Both the position numbers and the translations under genes were made by a program. DNA of 64,000 nucleotides, taken from contig NZ_CP147520.1 of the NCBI RefSeq assembly GCF_037201975.1, positions 434,001-498,000 on the forward strand, read 5' to 3'. The notes under the pieces are model-generated. The model ran no database searches. It was not told the DNA's origin and saw only the letters and a program-made list of their open reading frames with translations. How positions within the stretch are numbered: position 1 is the stretch's first letter; each line of letters begins with the position of its first letter. Shown here one piece after another: positions 1 to 8,750 of the stretch. The DNA is from Streptomyces sp. TG1A-60. Its GTDB lineage: Bacteria; Actinomycetota; Actinomycetes; Streptomycetales; Streptomycetaceae.

Positions 1-959
1 GGGATTCGAGCCGACGGCGCCGCCCAGCACGATCAGGCCGGGGTCCAGGACGGCGGTCGCCGCGGCGGCCAGCCGGCCCACGTCGGCGGCCTGGCGGCCG
101 ACGACGGCGCACGCCGTGGCATGTCCGCCGTCCACGAGCGCGAACAGTGCCTCCACGGTGTCAGGGCACGGGCCGTCCGCTCCCTGCCAGGCGTCCGCCG
201 CCCGCCGCAGCAGGGAGCCCGCGCCGATGTGCTCCTCCAGGCCCTCGTGACGTGGTTCACGGTCGGCGTCCCACGGGTAGGGCAGCCGGGCAACCTCTCC
301 GGCGGCGCCGTTCGCGCCGCGCAGCACCTGGCCGCCGATGACGACACCGAGGCCGATGCCCACGCCGATCCGCAGGTAGCCGAAGGTGTCCCGGCCACGG
401 GCGGCGCCTTCGTGCAGCTCGGCCAGCGCCGCGCAGTTCACGTTGTTCTCGACGTGGACGGGCACGCCCGGGGGAGCGCGACGGCCAGGGCGTCGAAGAT
501 GGGGCCGGCCTTGGCGGTCGCCGGGCGCACGGCCCTGCCCTCCCGGCTCTGCGTGGTGACGTCGCCGACGGCAACCACGATCGCGCGCAGCGGCGCACCG
601 GCCGAGAGCCGCGTCAGGGCGTCCGCGACCACGCCGGTGGTGTCGGCCCGCACGCCGGTTCCCTCGGCGAGCAGGGTGCCGTCCAGGGCGCAGACCCGCA
701 CCCGGGTGACGCTGGGGCCGAGGTCGACGGCGAGTACCGCGCCCGCCGTCGGCCCCAGATCGTATACGGCCGCCGACCTGCCGGTACCGCCGGAGAGCGT
801 GCCGGAGCGGGCGGCGAGACCGGCGGCCTCCAGCTCGGCCACGGCGGAGGAGACGGTCGGCTTGGAAAGGCGCGCACCGGTGGCCAGTTGGGGGCGCGTC
901 GCGGTGCGCGACGCGGCCAGTACGGCGAACACAGCGCGGGCGCTCTCGCTCAGGTGCAT
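1..959 (-). pseudogene. ROK-family transcriptional regulator, frameshifted and cut by window edge
   Basis: The start ATG at 959 opens a winged-helix DNA-binding domain (residues about 1-70, RPQLATGARLSKPTVS) followed by the ROK ASKHA fold, whose first phosphate loop is seen as AVDLGPSVTRV. The frame stops at about 438. One extra base in the G run at 470-474 would restore a continuous ROK reading: VHVENNVNCAALAE, then GIGLGVVIGGQVLRGANGAAGE, ending at the window edge with LDPGLIVLGGAVG. ROK repressors usually control sugar uptake or amino-sugar use and bind a palindrome near their own promoter; one lies at 1036-1059. The break is either a true inactivating mutation or a base-calling error. The family call is secure, the sugar ligand unknown. 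Confidence 0.85.
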
Positions 960-1035
960 GCTCTCCCCAGTCGTGCCGCAGCATCCGGCCGCACGGTCGT
1001 GCGGTATCCGGGTCCGAACCCTTGACGCACCCTTA

Positions 1036-1059
1036 TTCGTTAGTTAATTTCCTAACGAA
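1036..1059. promoter_or_regulatory. Candidate ROK operator, inverted repeat
   Basis: A perfect 8-base inverted repeat, TTCGTTAG and CTAACGAA, is separated by 8 bases and lies about 77 bases upstream of the ROK start. A TTGACG at 1022-1027 and TAATTT at 1045-1050, 17 bases apart, form a possible plus-strand sigma-70 promoter overlapping the repeat. XylR/NagC-type ROK operators are also AT-rich repeats of this size, so autoregulation and control of a rightward gene are inferred. Confidence 0.55.
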
Positions 1060-1201
1060 GTCAAGCGGTACTCGCCTGCCGCGCCAGTAGAGGCCCGTCC
1101 CGGGGCTTCCCGAGCACCCCCCAGACCTGTGTGTCCAGGCACGGTTTCGCCCAGCCGTCGCTGCGCCAACGCAACGCAACGATGAAAGAGGCCTCCGTGC
1201 A

Positions 1202-1315
1202 GCCGCGCCCGTGGTGTTCGAGGCCGCCGAGGAGGGTTCTCCTCTCGCCCGGCAGGTGATCGCCGAAGGGGGCCGCGCCCTCGCCCCGCTCGTGGCGCGG
1301 CTCGCCGCGCGGGGT
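1202..1315 (+). pseudogene. Remnant of a BadF/BadG/NagK-like kinase C-terminus
   Basis: The plus-strand frame reads AAPVVFEAAEEGSPLARQV and continues through GGRALAPLVARLAARG, a pattern like the C-terminal helix pair of N-acetylglucosamine kinase-like ASKHA proteins (VVFEAAxxGDxxA). It then runs into a GGGC repeat and loses protein character. No start codon or N-terminal domain can be seen. Its position beside a ROK regulator and operator suggests a lost regulated sugar kinase. The call rests on one short motif and is tentative. Confidence 0.3.
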
Positions 1316-1336
1316 CGCCGCCGACGTGGTGGCGGC

Positions 1337-1364
1337 GGGCGGGCGGGCGGGCGGGCGGGCGGGC
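1337..1364 (+). repeat. Seven tandem GGGC tetranucleotides
   Basis: Seven consecutive GGGC units form a run of seven G triplets. This could fold as a G-quadruplex on the plus strand and is prone to slippage. It lies just after the kinase-like remnant. Confidence 0.9.
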
Positions 1365-1624
1365 GGAGCGATCCTGTCCCGGGCCCGCGCCGTACTCCGC
1401 ATTCGCCGAAGCGCTCGTTGATGCCGTACCGTCCGCGCGACCGCACATACTTCAAGTGCCGCCGGTCGAAGGGGCGTTGACACTCGCACGAACTCTCCCA
1501 CGAACTCCCCTGAGAGCGGCCACCCGTTGATCACCGTCCGGTCGCCGACCGGTCATCCACCGGTCACACATCAACTCCACGCTCAGCCCGCACGATCATC
1601 ACACCGCGAAAGGAGCGGCGCTCC

Positions 1625-3535
1625 ATGCCGTCATCTGCCGGGCACCACACGCTCAACCGCCGCGTCTTCCTCAGAAACTCCCTCGGCGTGTCGGCCGGCC
1701 TGGTCGCCGCTCCGACCGTGGCGACGCTGTGGCAGGCTTCCGACGCCAAGGCCGCCACCGCGTTCGCCGCGTTCGTCGACGACTACACCACCAACACCAC
1801 GGCGAACCTCACCGCCGAGACCAACGCCGTGGTCCGCGCCCTCGGCGGCTTCGCCGAGATCTGGAAGACCGGAGGCGCCTGGAACACCGGCGCCCCGCTC
1901 ATGCCCGACGTGCTGCGCGCCAACATGCGGTATTCCGCGCGGGTCACCGCCCGGCGTACCGAGGCGCAGGCGCGCCAGGCGTTCATCACCGACCGGCAGC
2001 ACCAGAGTTACTCGGTGATCGCCGGTCTCGGCCCGCTCGCGGAGCTGTACAAGGCGGGCGCCATGGCGGTCACGTCGATCACCTCCGCCCCGGAGGGCAC
2101 CCCGCCGGGCAAGATCAGTGACTCCGTCCCGGCCGACGCTCCCGCCGGGTCCGCGAACGGCGCCGGATCCACCGCCTCCGAGCTCGGGAAGGTGGCCGAG
2201 CTCGTCAACACCGTGCGCGGGCCGTTCGCGTCGAGCAACCCCTCCAAGTTCTCCTACCAGTACCCGCGCCCCTGGCGGATGAACGAGAACAGCGAGGTCG
2301 TCGACACCGGCGAGACCGACGTGTTCGGGTTTCCGGTGTACGACTCCGACGTGATCGTCGCCCCGCAGCTGCTGCGGCAGCGCGGTGAGGACGCGGCCAG
2401 GGACGGCGGCTTCCCCAGCGGGCACACCAACGCCCTCCACCTGGCGGCTCTGGCCTACGCCTACGCCGTACCGGAGCGCTTCCAGGAGATGGTGACCCGC
2501 GCCTTCGAGGCGAGCCACGACAGGATCGTCTCGGGCATGCACACCGCGGTCGACGTCATCGGCGGCCGGGTCATGGCCACCGCACTGGCCGCCGCCGCGC
2601 TCGCCGACCCGAAGAACGCCGCCCTCAAAGCCGCCGCGCGCGAGCAGGCCGCCGAGTACTTCCAGGCCAAGACGGGAACGACGGCCGACACGCTGTTCGC
2701 CTACGCGCACTCGGCCGGCACCGACACCGACCCCTACGCCGACCGGCGGGCCAACGCCCGGGTGGTCGAGCCGAAGCTGACGTACGTGCTGACCCGGCGT
2801 GGACGGTCCCAGGACCTGACCGTGCCCAAGGGCGCCGAGGTCCTGCTGGAGACGCGGCTGCCCTACCTCGACGCGGCGCAGCGGCGCGAGGTGCTGCGCA
2901 CCACCGCGCTGCCGTCCGGGTATGTGCTGCTGGACGGCTGGGAGCAGTGGGGCCGGCTCGACCTGTTCGCGGCGGCGGACGGTTACGGCGCCTTCGACGC
3001 GAAGGTGACCGTCACGCTGGACGCGGCGCTCGGCGGCTTCCACGGGGCCGACACCTGGCGCAACGACATCTGCGGCCCGGGCGGCCTCGTCAAGCGGGGC
3101 AGCGGTGCGCTGACGCTGACCGGTGCCAACCGGTACACGGGCGGCACCGTCGTCGAGGCCGGTGTCCTCGCGGCGGGCTCGAAGGAGGCCTTCGGCCGCG
3201 GGGACGTCCGGGTGAAGGGCGGCACGCTGGCCACCGGCGACCACACGGTCCGGGTGCGCGGCGGGTACGCGCAGGCCGGTGTCCTCGACGTGACGCTGGA
3301 CCGGGGCACCGACCCGGCCCTCGTGGTGGACGGGCGCGCTGTCCTGGAGCGGGGCAGCACGCTGGTGGTCCGCTTCGACGCCGAACAGCCGCCGCGATCC
3401 GGCAGCACGGTCGCGGTCATCGGCGCGCGGTACCTGCGGGGCCGGTTCGCCGAGGTCTCCGTGGCCGTCGAGGGCTGGACGGCCGAGCAGGTCTGCACGA
3501 CGCACGGTGTGTCGGTGCGCCTGCGGAAGAAGTAA
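1625..3535 (+). CDS. Secreted PAP2-family phosphatase with PATR repeat
   Basis: The 636-residue product starts with a Tat-type signal (NRRVFLRNS at residues 11-19, then a hydrophobic stretch and AKA cleavage region). The PAP2/class A acid phosphatase signature is complete: K208-x6-R215-P, PSGHT at 264-268 with the catalytic His, and S297..R300..H306..D310. After the phosphatase domain a region near 489-519 (GSGALTLTGANRYTGGT) matches the passenger-associated transport repeat of autotransporters, followed by a beta-rich tail to the end. It probably dephosphorylates extracellular phosphomonoesters. The ATG is preceded by AAAGGAG. Vanadium haloperoxidases share the fold, so the substrate is open. 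Confidence 0.85.
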   Translation: MPSSAGHHTLNRRVFLRNSLGVSAGLVAAPTVATLWQASDAKAATAFAAFVDDYTTNTTANLTAETNAVVRALGGFAEIWKTGGAWNTGAPLMPDVLRANMRYSARVTARRTEAQARQAFITDRQHQSYSVIAGLGPLAELYKAGAMAVTSITSAPEGTPPGKISDSVPADAPAGSANGAGSTASELGKVAELVNTVRGPFASSNPSKFSYQYPRPWRMNENSEVVDTGETDVFGFPVYDSDVIVAPQLLRQRGEDAARDGGFPSGHTNALHLAALAYAYAVPERFQEMVTRAFEASHDRIVSGMHTAVDVIGGRVMATALAAAALADPKNAALKAAAREQAAEYFQAKTGTTADTLFAYAHSAGTDTDPYADRRANARVVEPKLTYVLTRRGRSQDLTVPKGAEVLLETRLPYLDAAQRREVLRTTALPSGYVLLDGWEQWGRLDLFAAADGYGAFDAKVTVTLDAALGGFHGADTWRNDICGPGGLVKRGSGALTLTGANRYTGGTVVEAGVLAAGSKEAFGRGDVRVKGGTLATGDHTVRVRGGYAQAGVLDVTLDRGTDPALVVDGRAVLERGSTLVVRFDAEQPPRSGSTVAVIGARYLRGRFAEVSVAVEGWTAEQVCTTHGVSVRLRKK

Positions 3536-3565
3536 CCTCCTTCGCCGGTGAGCCGGTGAGGCTGT

Positions 3566-3592
3566 CGGGGGGTGGCGGTGCGCCACCCCCCG
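3566..3592. terminator. Bidirectional hairpin terminator
   Basis: GGGGGGTGGC and GCCACCCCCC form a perfect 10-base stem around a 5-base loop, closed by a further C-G pair, between the convergent phosphatase and SpoIIE genes. There is no U tract, as is usual in Streptomyces. Confidence 0.7.
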
Positions 3593-3601
3593 GACACGCT
3601 T

Positions 3602-5992
3602 TCACAGGGGCGGCGGCAGGGCCTGCTCGGCCCAGATGGTCTTGCCCGCGCCACTGGGCCGGCTGCCCCAGCGGTCGGTGAGCTGGGCGACGAGGAGCAG
3701 GCCCCGGCCACCCTCGTCGAAGGTGCGGGCCCGGCGCAGATGGGGTGAGGTGCTGCTCGCGTCGGAGACCTCGCAGATGAGGGTGCGGTCACGGATGAGG
3801 CGCAGCTGGATGGGGGCGCCGCCGTAGCGGATGGCGTTGGTGACGAGTTCGCTGACGACGAGTTCGGTGACGAACGCGGATTCCTCCAGGCCCCAGCGGG
3901 TGAGCTGTTCGGTGGCGAGCTTGCGCGCGTTGGAAACGAGAGCGGGGTCGTCGGAAAAGTTCCAGACGGCCACCTGTTCCGCGTCGAGGGCGCGGGTCCG
4001 GGCGAGCAGCAGGGCCACGTCGTCGGCCGGGGTGTCGGGCAACAGCCCCTTGAGTACGGCGTCACAGACGCTCTCCAGACTGCCGACCGGCCCTTCCAAC
4101 ACGGTGCACAGGGCGGTGGTGCCCGTGTCGAGGTCACGGTCCCGGGCCTCGACCAGGCCGTCGGTGTAGAGGGCGAGGACCGAGCCCTCCGGCAACTCCA
4201 GCTCCGTCGCCTCGAACGGCAGCCCGCCGACACCGAGCATCGGTCCCGCGACCACCTCGACGACCTGGACACTGCCGTCGGGGCGGACCACCACGGGCGG
4301 CACATGGCCTGCCGAGGCGATCGAGCAACTGCGGTCCACCGGGTCGTAGACCGCGTACAGGCAGGTCGCGCCGATCTCCCCGTTGCCCGTGCCGTCGCCG
4401 GCCGCCAGGTGTTCGACCAGGTCGTCGAGGTGGGTGAGCAGTTCGTCGGGCGGCAGGTCGACGTCGGCGAGCGCCCACACGGCCGTGCGCAGCCGGCCCA
4501 TGGTGACGGAGGCGTGGATGCCGTGGCCGACGACGTCCCCGACGACCAGCGCCACCCGGGTGCCGGACAGCGGGATCACGTCGAACCAGTCGCCGCCCAC
4601 TCCTGCCTGCGACAACGCGGGCAGATAGCGGGAGGCGAACTCGACGGCCGCCTGCCCCGCCACCGTCTTGGGCAGCAGGCTCCGCTGGAGCGCCAGGGCT
4701 GTCGTGCGTTCCCGGGTGTAGCGGCGGGCGTTGTCGACGCAGACGGCGGCCCGGCTGGACAGCTCCTCCGCGAGGGACACGTCGTCCTGGTCGAAGGCGT
4801 CGGGGTGCTCGGGGGTCAGGATGCGCACGAAGACCGCCACGCCGAGGGTCGTGCCGCGCGCCACCAGGGGTACGGCCATCAGGGACAGGTCGTGGTCCTC
4901 GGCCTCCCTCAGCTTGGCGGCGCGTGCGTCGTGCCGGGCGAACCAGGAGTCCAGATCGCTGTCGCCGGTGCGGGCGAGCACGGGCGCGCCGGTGAGCAGG
5001 GCCCGCGCGGGCGGGGAGGAGGGCGGGTAGACGTCGGCGGAGCCGAGGGAGATCGCCGCCTCCGGGACGCCCGGCGTGCGGGAGTGGTGGGCGGCCCGGC
5101 GTAGTTCCACGCCGCCGTCCAACGGGCCCATCTCGGGTTCCTCGCCCTGGAGCACCGACGCCAGGAGGTCGACGCTCACGAAGTCGGTGAGCCGGGGCAC
5201 GACCAGTTCGGCGAGTTCGCGGGCGGTCTGGACGACGTCGAGCTTGGTGCCGATGGACCCGGCGGCCTCGTTCAGCAGGGCCAGGCGCTGGCGCGCCCAG
5301 AACTGCTCGCTGCTGTCGAACGCGGCGAGCGCCGTGCCGATCAGCTCTCCGGAGCGGCCCCGCAGCGGCCACATCTCGGAGGTCCAGGCGTGCATGCGCC
5401 GACCGGACGGCGAACGGGTCCAGCTCTCGTAGCGGACCGGCTGCCCGGTCTCCATGACCATCTCCAGATGACGCAGGAAGCCTCGGCTGTGCTCGGCGTC
5501 CTCCACGGTGTCGAGGAAGTACCGGTGCCGGAACTCCTCCTCGGGCTGCCCCATGACCTGGCACGCCCAGTCGTTCATCCGCAGATAGCGCTGTCTCATG
5601 TCGAAGATCGACATGGACATCGACGCCTGCTTGAAGGCCAGCTCGCCGAGGGCACGCTCGGCCGGGTCCGGTGAGGCGGTGACGACGAACCCGCGGCGCT
5701 CGCCGTCCGCGCCCCACAGCGGGCACATCCGCAGCGCCACCAGCTGCCGTCGCCCGTTCCGGTAGCGCAGGCCCGCCACCGTGTCACCGTGGACCAGCAG
5801 CGTCCGTCGCACCGCCGCCGCGTCCCCGTCGAGAAGGGCCGCCGCCGGCCGCCCGGTCACGTCCCCGGCGGTGTACCCCGTGAGGCGCCGGGCGCCCTCG
5901 CTCCAGCCCGCGACGAGACCGCGCGCGTCAACCACCGCCATCGCCTCACCGGCCGTGGCAGCCCGCGACGCTCCGGACGCCTTCGTCACCAT
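3602..5992 (-). CDS. PAS-PAS-GAF-SpoIIE-HATPase_c protein phosphatase
   Basis: The 796-residue protein has two PAS domains (about 20-120 and 125-240), a GAF domain (about 250-410), a PP2C/SpoIIE phosphatase domain with VGGDWFDVIPL and GDVVGHG metal-binding motifs, and a C-terminal GHKL kinase domain with ELVVSELVTNAIRYGG (N box) and GGRGLLLV (G box). This fusion joins an RsbU-like phosphatase to an anti-sigma-factor-like kinase and is common in Streptomyces, where such proteins tune anti-anti-sigma factors. There is no membrane segment, so sensing is probably cytoplasmic. The chosen ATG lacks a strong ribosome binding site; a downstream ATG at MAVVDARG is possible. Confidence 0.9.
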   Translation of the reverse strand: MVTKASGASRAATAGEAMAVVDARGLVAGWSEGARRLTGYTAGDVTGRPAAALLDGDAAAVRRTLLVHGDTVAGLRYRNGRRQLVALRMCPLWGADGERRGFVVTASPDPAERALGELAFKQASMSMSIFDMRQRYLRMNDWACQVMGQPEEEFRHRYFLDTVEDAEHSRGFLRHLEMVMETGQPVRYESWTRSPSGRRMHAWTSEMWPLRGRSGELIGTALAAFDSSEQFWARQRLALLNEAAGSIGTKLDVVQTARELAELVVPRLTDFVSVDLLASVLQGEEPEMGPLDGGVELRRAAHHSRTPGVPEAAISLGSADVYPPSSPPARALLTGAPVLARTGDSDLDSWFARHDARAAKLREAEDHDLSLMAVPLVARGTTLGVAVFVRILTPEHPDAFDQDDVSLAEELSSRAAVCVDNARRYTRERTTALALQRSLLPKTVAGQAAVEFASRYLPALSQAGVGGDWFDVIPLSGTRVALVVGDVVGHGIHASVTMGRLRTAVWALADVDLPPDELLTHLDDLVEHLAAGDGTGNGEIGATCLYAVYDPVDRSCSIASAGHVPPVVVRPDGSVQVVEVVAGPMLGVGGLPFEATELELPEGSVLALYTDGLVEARDRDLDTGTTALCTVLEGPVGSLESVCDAVLKGLLPDTPADDVALLLARTRALDAEQVAVWNFSDDPALVSNARKLATEQLTRWGLEESAFVTELVVSELVTNAIRYGGAPIQLRLIRDRTLICEVSDASSTSPHLRRARTFDEGGRGLLLVAQLTDRWGSRPSGAGKTIWAEQALPPPL

Positions 5993-6063
5993 ATGGCAAG
6001 GATGGTCCGTTCGAGGCGGGGCAACAACCCGGATACGCCCGAGGCGCGGCGGGGGCCGCGAGA

Positions 6064-6833
6064 CTACAGGGGGGTGCGGGATTCGAGGTCCCGGCGGGTG
6101 TCGTCGCCGTAGACGCCCGTCTCGTCCCCCGGATGCCGTACCAGAGCTGGAAGCGGGCCACGGCCTGCTTCAGTACGGTGTCGTACTGACCTGAGGTGGC
6201 GCCGTTGTCGTACACATTCGGGATGCGGCGCAGCCGCTGCTGGAGTTCGGAGACCTCGGGGCCGCTGTCGCCCTCGCGGAGCGTGCCGGGGCCATCCGGG
6301 TCGACGCCGTCGTTCCGGTCCGGGGCCGAGGGCGCGGGGGCGGACGGGGCGGGGGCTGACGGGGCGGGGGCGGAGGGGGCCGGGGTGGTGGTCCGGGCCT
6401 CCTTCTCCGTGTCGCCGCCGGGCAGGAGGAGCGCGGCGCCGAAGCCGATCAGGGCCGCCGTGCCGACGCCGACGACCACCGCGGCGCGCTTCAGGCCGGA
6501 CGCGCTGCCGGGTGCCGGGCGCCGCCGCTGCCGCCGCTCACCGCGCGGGGCCGTGCCGGAGCCGAAGTCCTCGCCGGACATGACCGGGGGCAGTTCCTCG
6601 GTCTCGCACTCCGTCCGGGGCAGGATCCGCTCGGGAGCGGGTGCCGGTGCCGGTGCCGGTGCCGGTGGGACGGCAACGGTTTCGTACACGTCGTCCGGGG
6701 CGGTCGTCCCCTTGTACAGCTCGAACTCACGCAGCAGCTCCGCCAGTGCCTCGGTCCGGCGTCGCCGTACGACATAAGTGGGCTCGATCGTGGGACGCTT
6801 CGTCGTCCGGCCCGGTTCGGGCGGTTTCGACAC
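6064..6833 (-). pseudogene. Membrane-anchored peptidoglycan-binding-domain protein, frameshifted
   Basis: GTG at 6833 follows GGAAGGAG by a few bases. The product has a charged cytoplasmic N-terminus, one membrane helix (RAAVVVGVGTAALIGFGAAL), a low-complexity APAPSAP repeat linker, and a PG_binding_1 domain (LREGDSGPEVSELQQRL ... YDTVLKQAVARFQLWYGI). The frame is lost at the C run 6126-6130. Adding one base restores GDETGVYGDDTRRDLESR and a TAG at 6064-6066, a normal end for this domain. Uncorrected, the frame would run on into the neighbouring SpoIIE gene. The DNA also carries four GGTGCC units at 6640-6663. It probably tethers to cell-wall peptidoglycan. Confidence 0.8.
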
Positions 6834-6949
6834 GCTGATCTCCTTCCGTGCACGCGGTCTCCCGCCATCCCCGTGAGGAGATACGGGAAGTCCACCCCAG
6901 AAGTTCAGCTCGCCCGGTGCCCGCGGGGGCGGCCGGATGCGGGGCGACG

Positions 6950-7232
6950 GCCTCCCAGCCGGGTCCGTCCTCGCGCGGGCGGGCCCGGAACGGCCGCCGC
7001 CCCGGTCGGTCTTCGGCAGGCGGGCGCCGCCCCGGCCGTCGTCGCGTGCGGAGGCGTCCAGACCGTCGTGGGCGTGCCGGCCGACGTTCGTCGGGGACTC
7101 ACGCACCACACGGAAGGCGGCGGCCCGCACCTCGTGCGGCGGATCGGCGGGGAGGGGCGGGGTCACGGCGCAGCGCGGCCATGTGTCCGCCGACGCCGGG
7201 GAGGCCGCGCACGGGTTCGCCGGTGCCCGCGC
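6950..7232 (-). pseudogene. Decayed NarL-type sensor histidine kinase fragment
   Basis: On the minus strand, one frame reads EVRAAAFRVVRESPTNVGRHA, the typical HATPase entry of HisKA_3 kinases (AAFRVVQEALTNVxRHA), followed by DDGRGG resembling the G1 box. The preceding segment, GEPVRGLPGVGGHMAALRRD, is readable only in another frame (about 7160-7232), so at least one frameshift is present. The dimerisation domain with its phosphorylated His and the membrane part are not recognisable. An intact response regulator begins divergently at 7556, so this is probably the remnant of its former partner. The rest of 6834-7555 shows no gene. Confidence 0.45.
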
Positions 7233-7555
7233 GACCGGTCGCCGGCCCCCGCCTCGCCGGCGGTACGGCGGCGACCGGAGGTCCACACCGCGACACGGGG
7301 CGACGGGGTGCTCCCCCTGGAGCCGGACGCGTCGGACGCCCGCGCGGCTCTCCCGCCGCGTCGGCCTCGGCACGGTCACCGTGTTCGCGGCGCTCGCAGG
7401 GAGGGGCGGTGCGGAAGGTGACGGGCCCCCGGACGCGAGCCCCGGCCGACGGGGCACCCGAAGCCGACCCCGGACCGCACCTCCACTCCCCGCTCCCGCT
7501 CCCCCCAGGATGCCCCGCTCCCCCACTCCCCTCCCCCCTCAGGCATGATGCGCCC

Positions 7556-8239
7556 ATGAACGACCGCAGCCCGATCCATGTCCTGATCGCCGACGACCAG
7601 GACATGGTCCGTACCGGTTTCCGCTTCTTCCTCGACGCGCAGCCGGACATCACGGTGGTCGCCGAGGCCGCCGACGGCGAGACGGCCGTGCGGCTGGCCC
7701 GCGAGGTACGGCCCGATGTGTGTCTGCTGGACATCCGTATGCCGAAGCTGGACGGCCTGGAGGCGACCCGGCTGCTGGCGGGTCCGGGCGTGCCCGATCC
7801 GCTGCGGGTGGTCGTGGTGACCACGTTCGACCTCGACGAGTACGTCTACGGGGCGTTGCGCGGCGGTGCCTGCGGGTTCCTACTGAAGGACTCCGGGCCG
7901 ACCCTGCTCGCCGAGGCCGTACGGGCGGCGGCGGCGGGCGACTCTCTGGTGTCGCCCTCGGTCACGGTGCGGCTCCTGAAGCACGTCACGGCGGAGGCGG
8001 CCACCACCCCCGGCCCCGAGGCTCCGCGTCCTCAGGAGCCGCTGACCGACCGTGAACTGGACGTCGTACGCCTGGTGGCCCTCGGGCACACGAACGCCGA
8101 GATCGCCACGTCGATGTTCGTCTCCCTCTCCACGGTCAAGACCCACCTCGGCAGCATCCAACTCAAGCTCGCCGCCCGGAACCGGGTGGAGATCGCCGCG
8201 TGGGCGTGGCGGACGGGGCACGCGGGCGACGGTTCGTGA
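7556..8239 (+). CDS. NarL/LuxR-family response regulator
   Basis: The 227-residue protein has a receiver domain with acidic pair D13-D14, phospho-acceptor D59 (LLDIRMPK), conserved T89-T90 and K111, then a linker and a LuxR-type helix-turn-helix (about 160-220: LTDRELDVVRLVALGHTNAEIA and STVKTHL). It should bind DNA when phosphorylated. No intact histidine kinase is adjacent; only a degraded fragment lies upstream on the opposite strand, so it may be an orphan or answer to a distant kinase. The ATG is immediately preceded by C-rich DNA with no clear ribosome binding site, so the start is chosen by fit to the receiver fold. Confidence 0.9.
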   Translation: MNDRSPIHVLIADDQDMVRTGFRFFLDAQPDITVVAEAADGETAVRLAREVRPDVCLLDIRMPKLDGLEATRLLAGPGVPDPLRVVVVTTFDLDEYVYGALRGGACGFLLKDSGPTLLAEAVRAAAAGDSLVSPSVTVRLLKHVTAEAATTPGPEAPRPQEPLTDRELDVVRLVALGHTNAEIATSMFVSLSTVKTHLGSIQLKLAARNRVEIAAWAWRTGHAGDGS

Positions 8240-8241
8240 TC

Positions 8242-8257
8242 CCGCCGCCCACGGCGG
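8242..8257. terminator. Small hairpin between convergent genes
   Basis: CCGCCG and CGGCGG form a 6-base stem around a 4-base loop just after the response regulator stop, between two convergent genes. It is a weak terminator candidate. Confidence 0.35.
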
Positions 8258-8266
8258 CCGCGCGCC

Positions 8267-8656
8267 TCACGGAGTGAGCGTGATGCGGACGCCCGTCGTC
8301 CCGTCGGTGCCCCGGCGCAGCCGGCTGCCGAGGAGGGTGAGGCGGCCGAACAGGCCGTACTTGCGGGCGACGAGCCGACGGTAGGCGGCGGTGCCGGCCG
8401 CGTCGAGGATCTCGGCGCGGGCGGGAACGGAGGCGCCCGTGGGGTTGCCGCGCACGTCGCAGGGGCCGACTAGGACATCGGCGCGGTTCCGGATGCGTTT
8501 GACCTTCCAGGAGTCCGTTGCGGTCCAGATGCCGAGCGCGTCCTCGTCCCGCACCACCCAGACCGGGGTCGGGACCGGGGTGCCGTTCTTGCGGTAGGTG
8601 GTGATCAGCAGGTACTTGCCCGCGCCGAGGGCGTCGAGCGAGGTGTCGTCGGCCAT
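8267..8656 (-). CDS. PPOX-class F420-dependent oxidoreductase
   Basis: This 129-residue protein fits the pyridoxamine-5'-phosphate-oxidase-like split-barrel family, in particular the small actinobacterial F420-dependent subgroup. Typical features are the N-terminal LGAGKYLLITTYRKNGTPV strand with PVWVV, then WKVKRIRNRADVLVGPCDVRG, where family members bind the cofactor phosphate. The substrate is unknown; such proteins reduce a range of conjugated compounds or bind haem or biliverdin. It stands alone between a response regulator (convergent) and a secreted phosphatase on the same strand. Confidence 0.85.
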   Translation of the reverse strand: MADDTSLDALGAGKYLLITTYRKNGTPVPTPVWVVRDEDALGIWTATDSWKVKRIRNRADVLVGPCDVRGNPTGASVPARAEILDAAGTAAYRRLVARKYGLFGRLTLLGSRLRRGTDGTTGVRITLTP

Positions 8657-8750
8657 GGCGGGAGTCTAGGGGCTTTCGAAGCGGCGCCTGGGGGTACGGC
8701 CGTCGGCGGGAACCGAGGCCGTACCCCCGCAAACGAAGGGCGCGGGGCAG

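Larger units (their letters stand above)
960..1624. other. Intergenic region with operator, gene remnant and GGGC repeat
   Basis: This 665-base gap holds the inverted repeat at 1036-1059, a short stretch resembling the C-terminal end of a BadF/BadG-type sugar kinase at about 1202-1315, a seven-unit GGGC tandem repeat at 1337-1364, and the leader of the phosphatase gene with an AAAGGAG ribosome binding site a few bases before the ATG at 1625. No intact gene was seen in it. Confidence 0.6.

Noticed and set aside
1631..3586. Long open frame of 651 codons on the strand opposite the PAP2 phosphatase gene
   Set aside because: It is a GC-skew shadow: the composition is Arg/Gly/Val-rich with no domain, while the plus-strand frame has a complete phosphatase signature.
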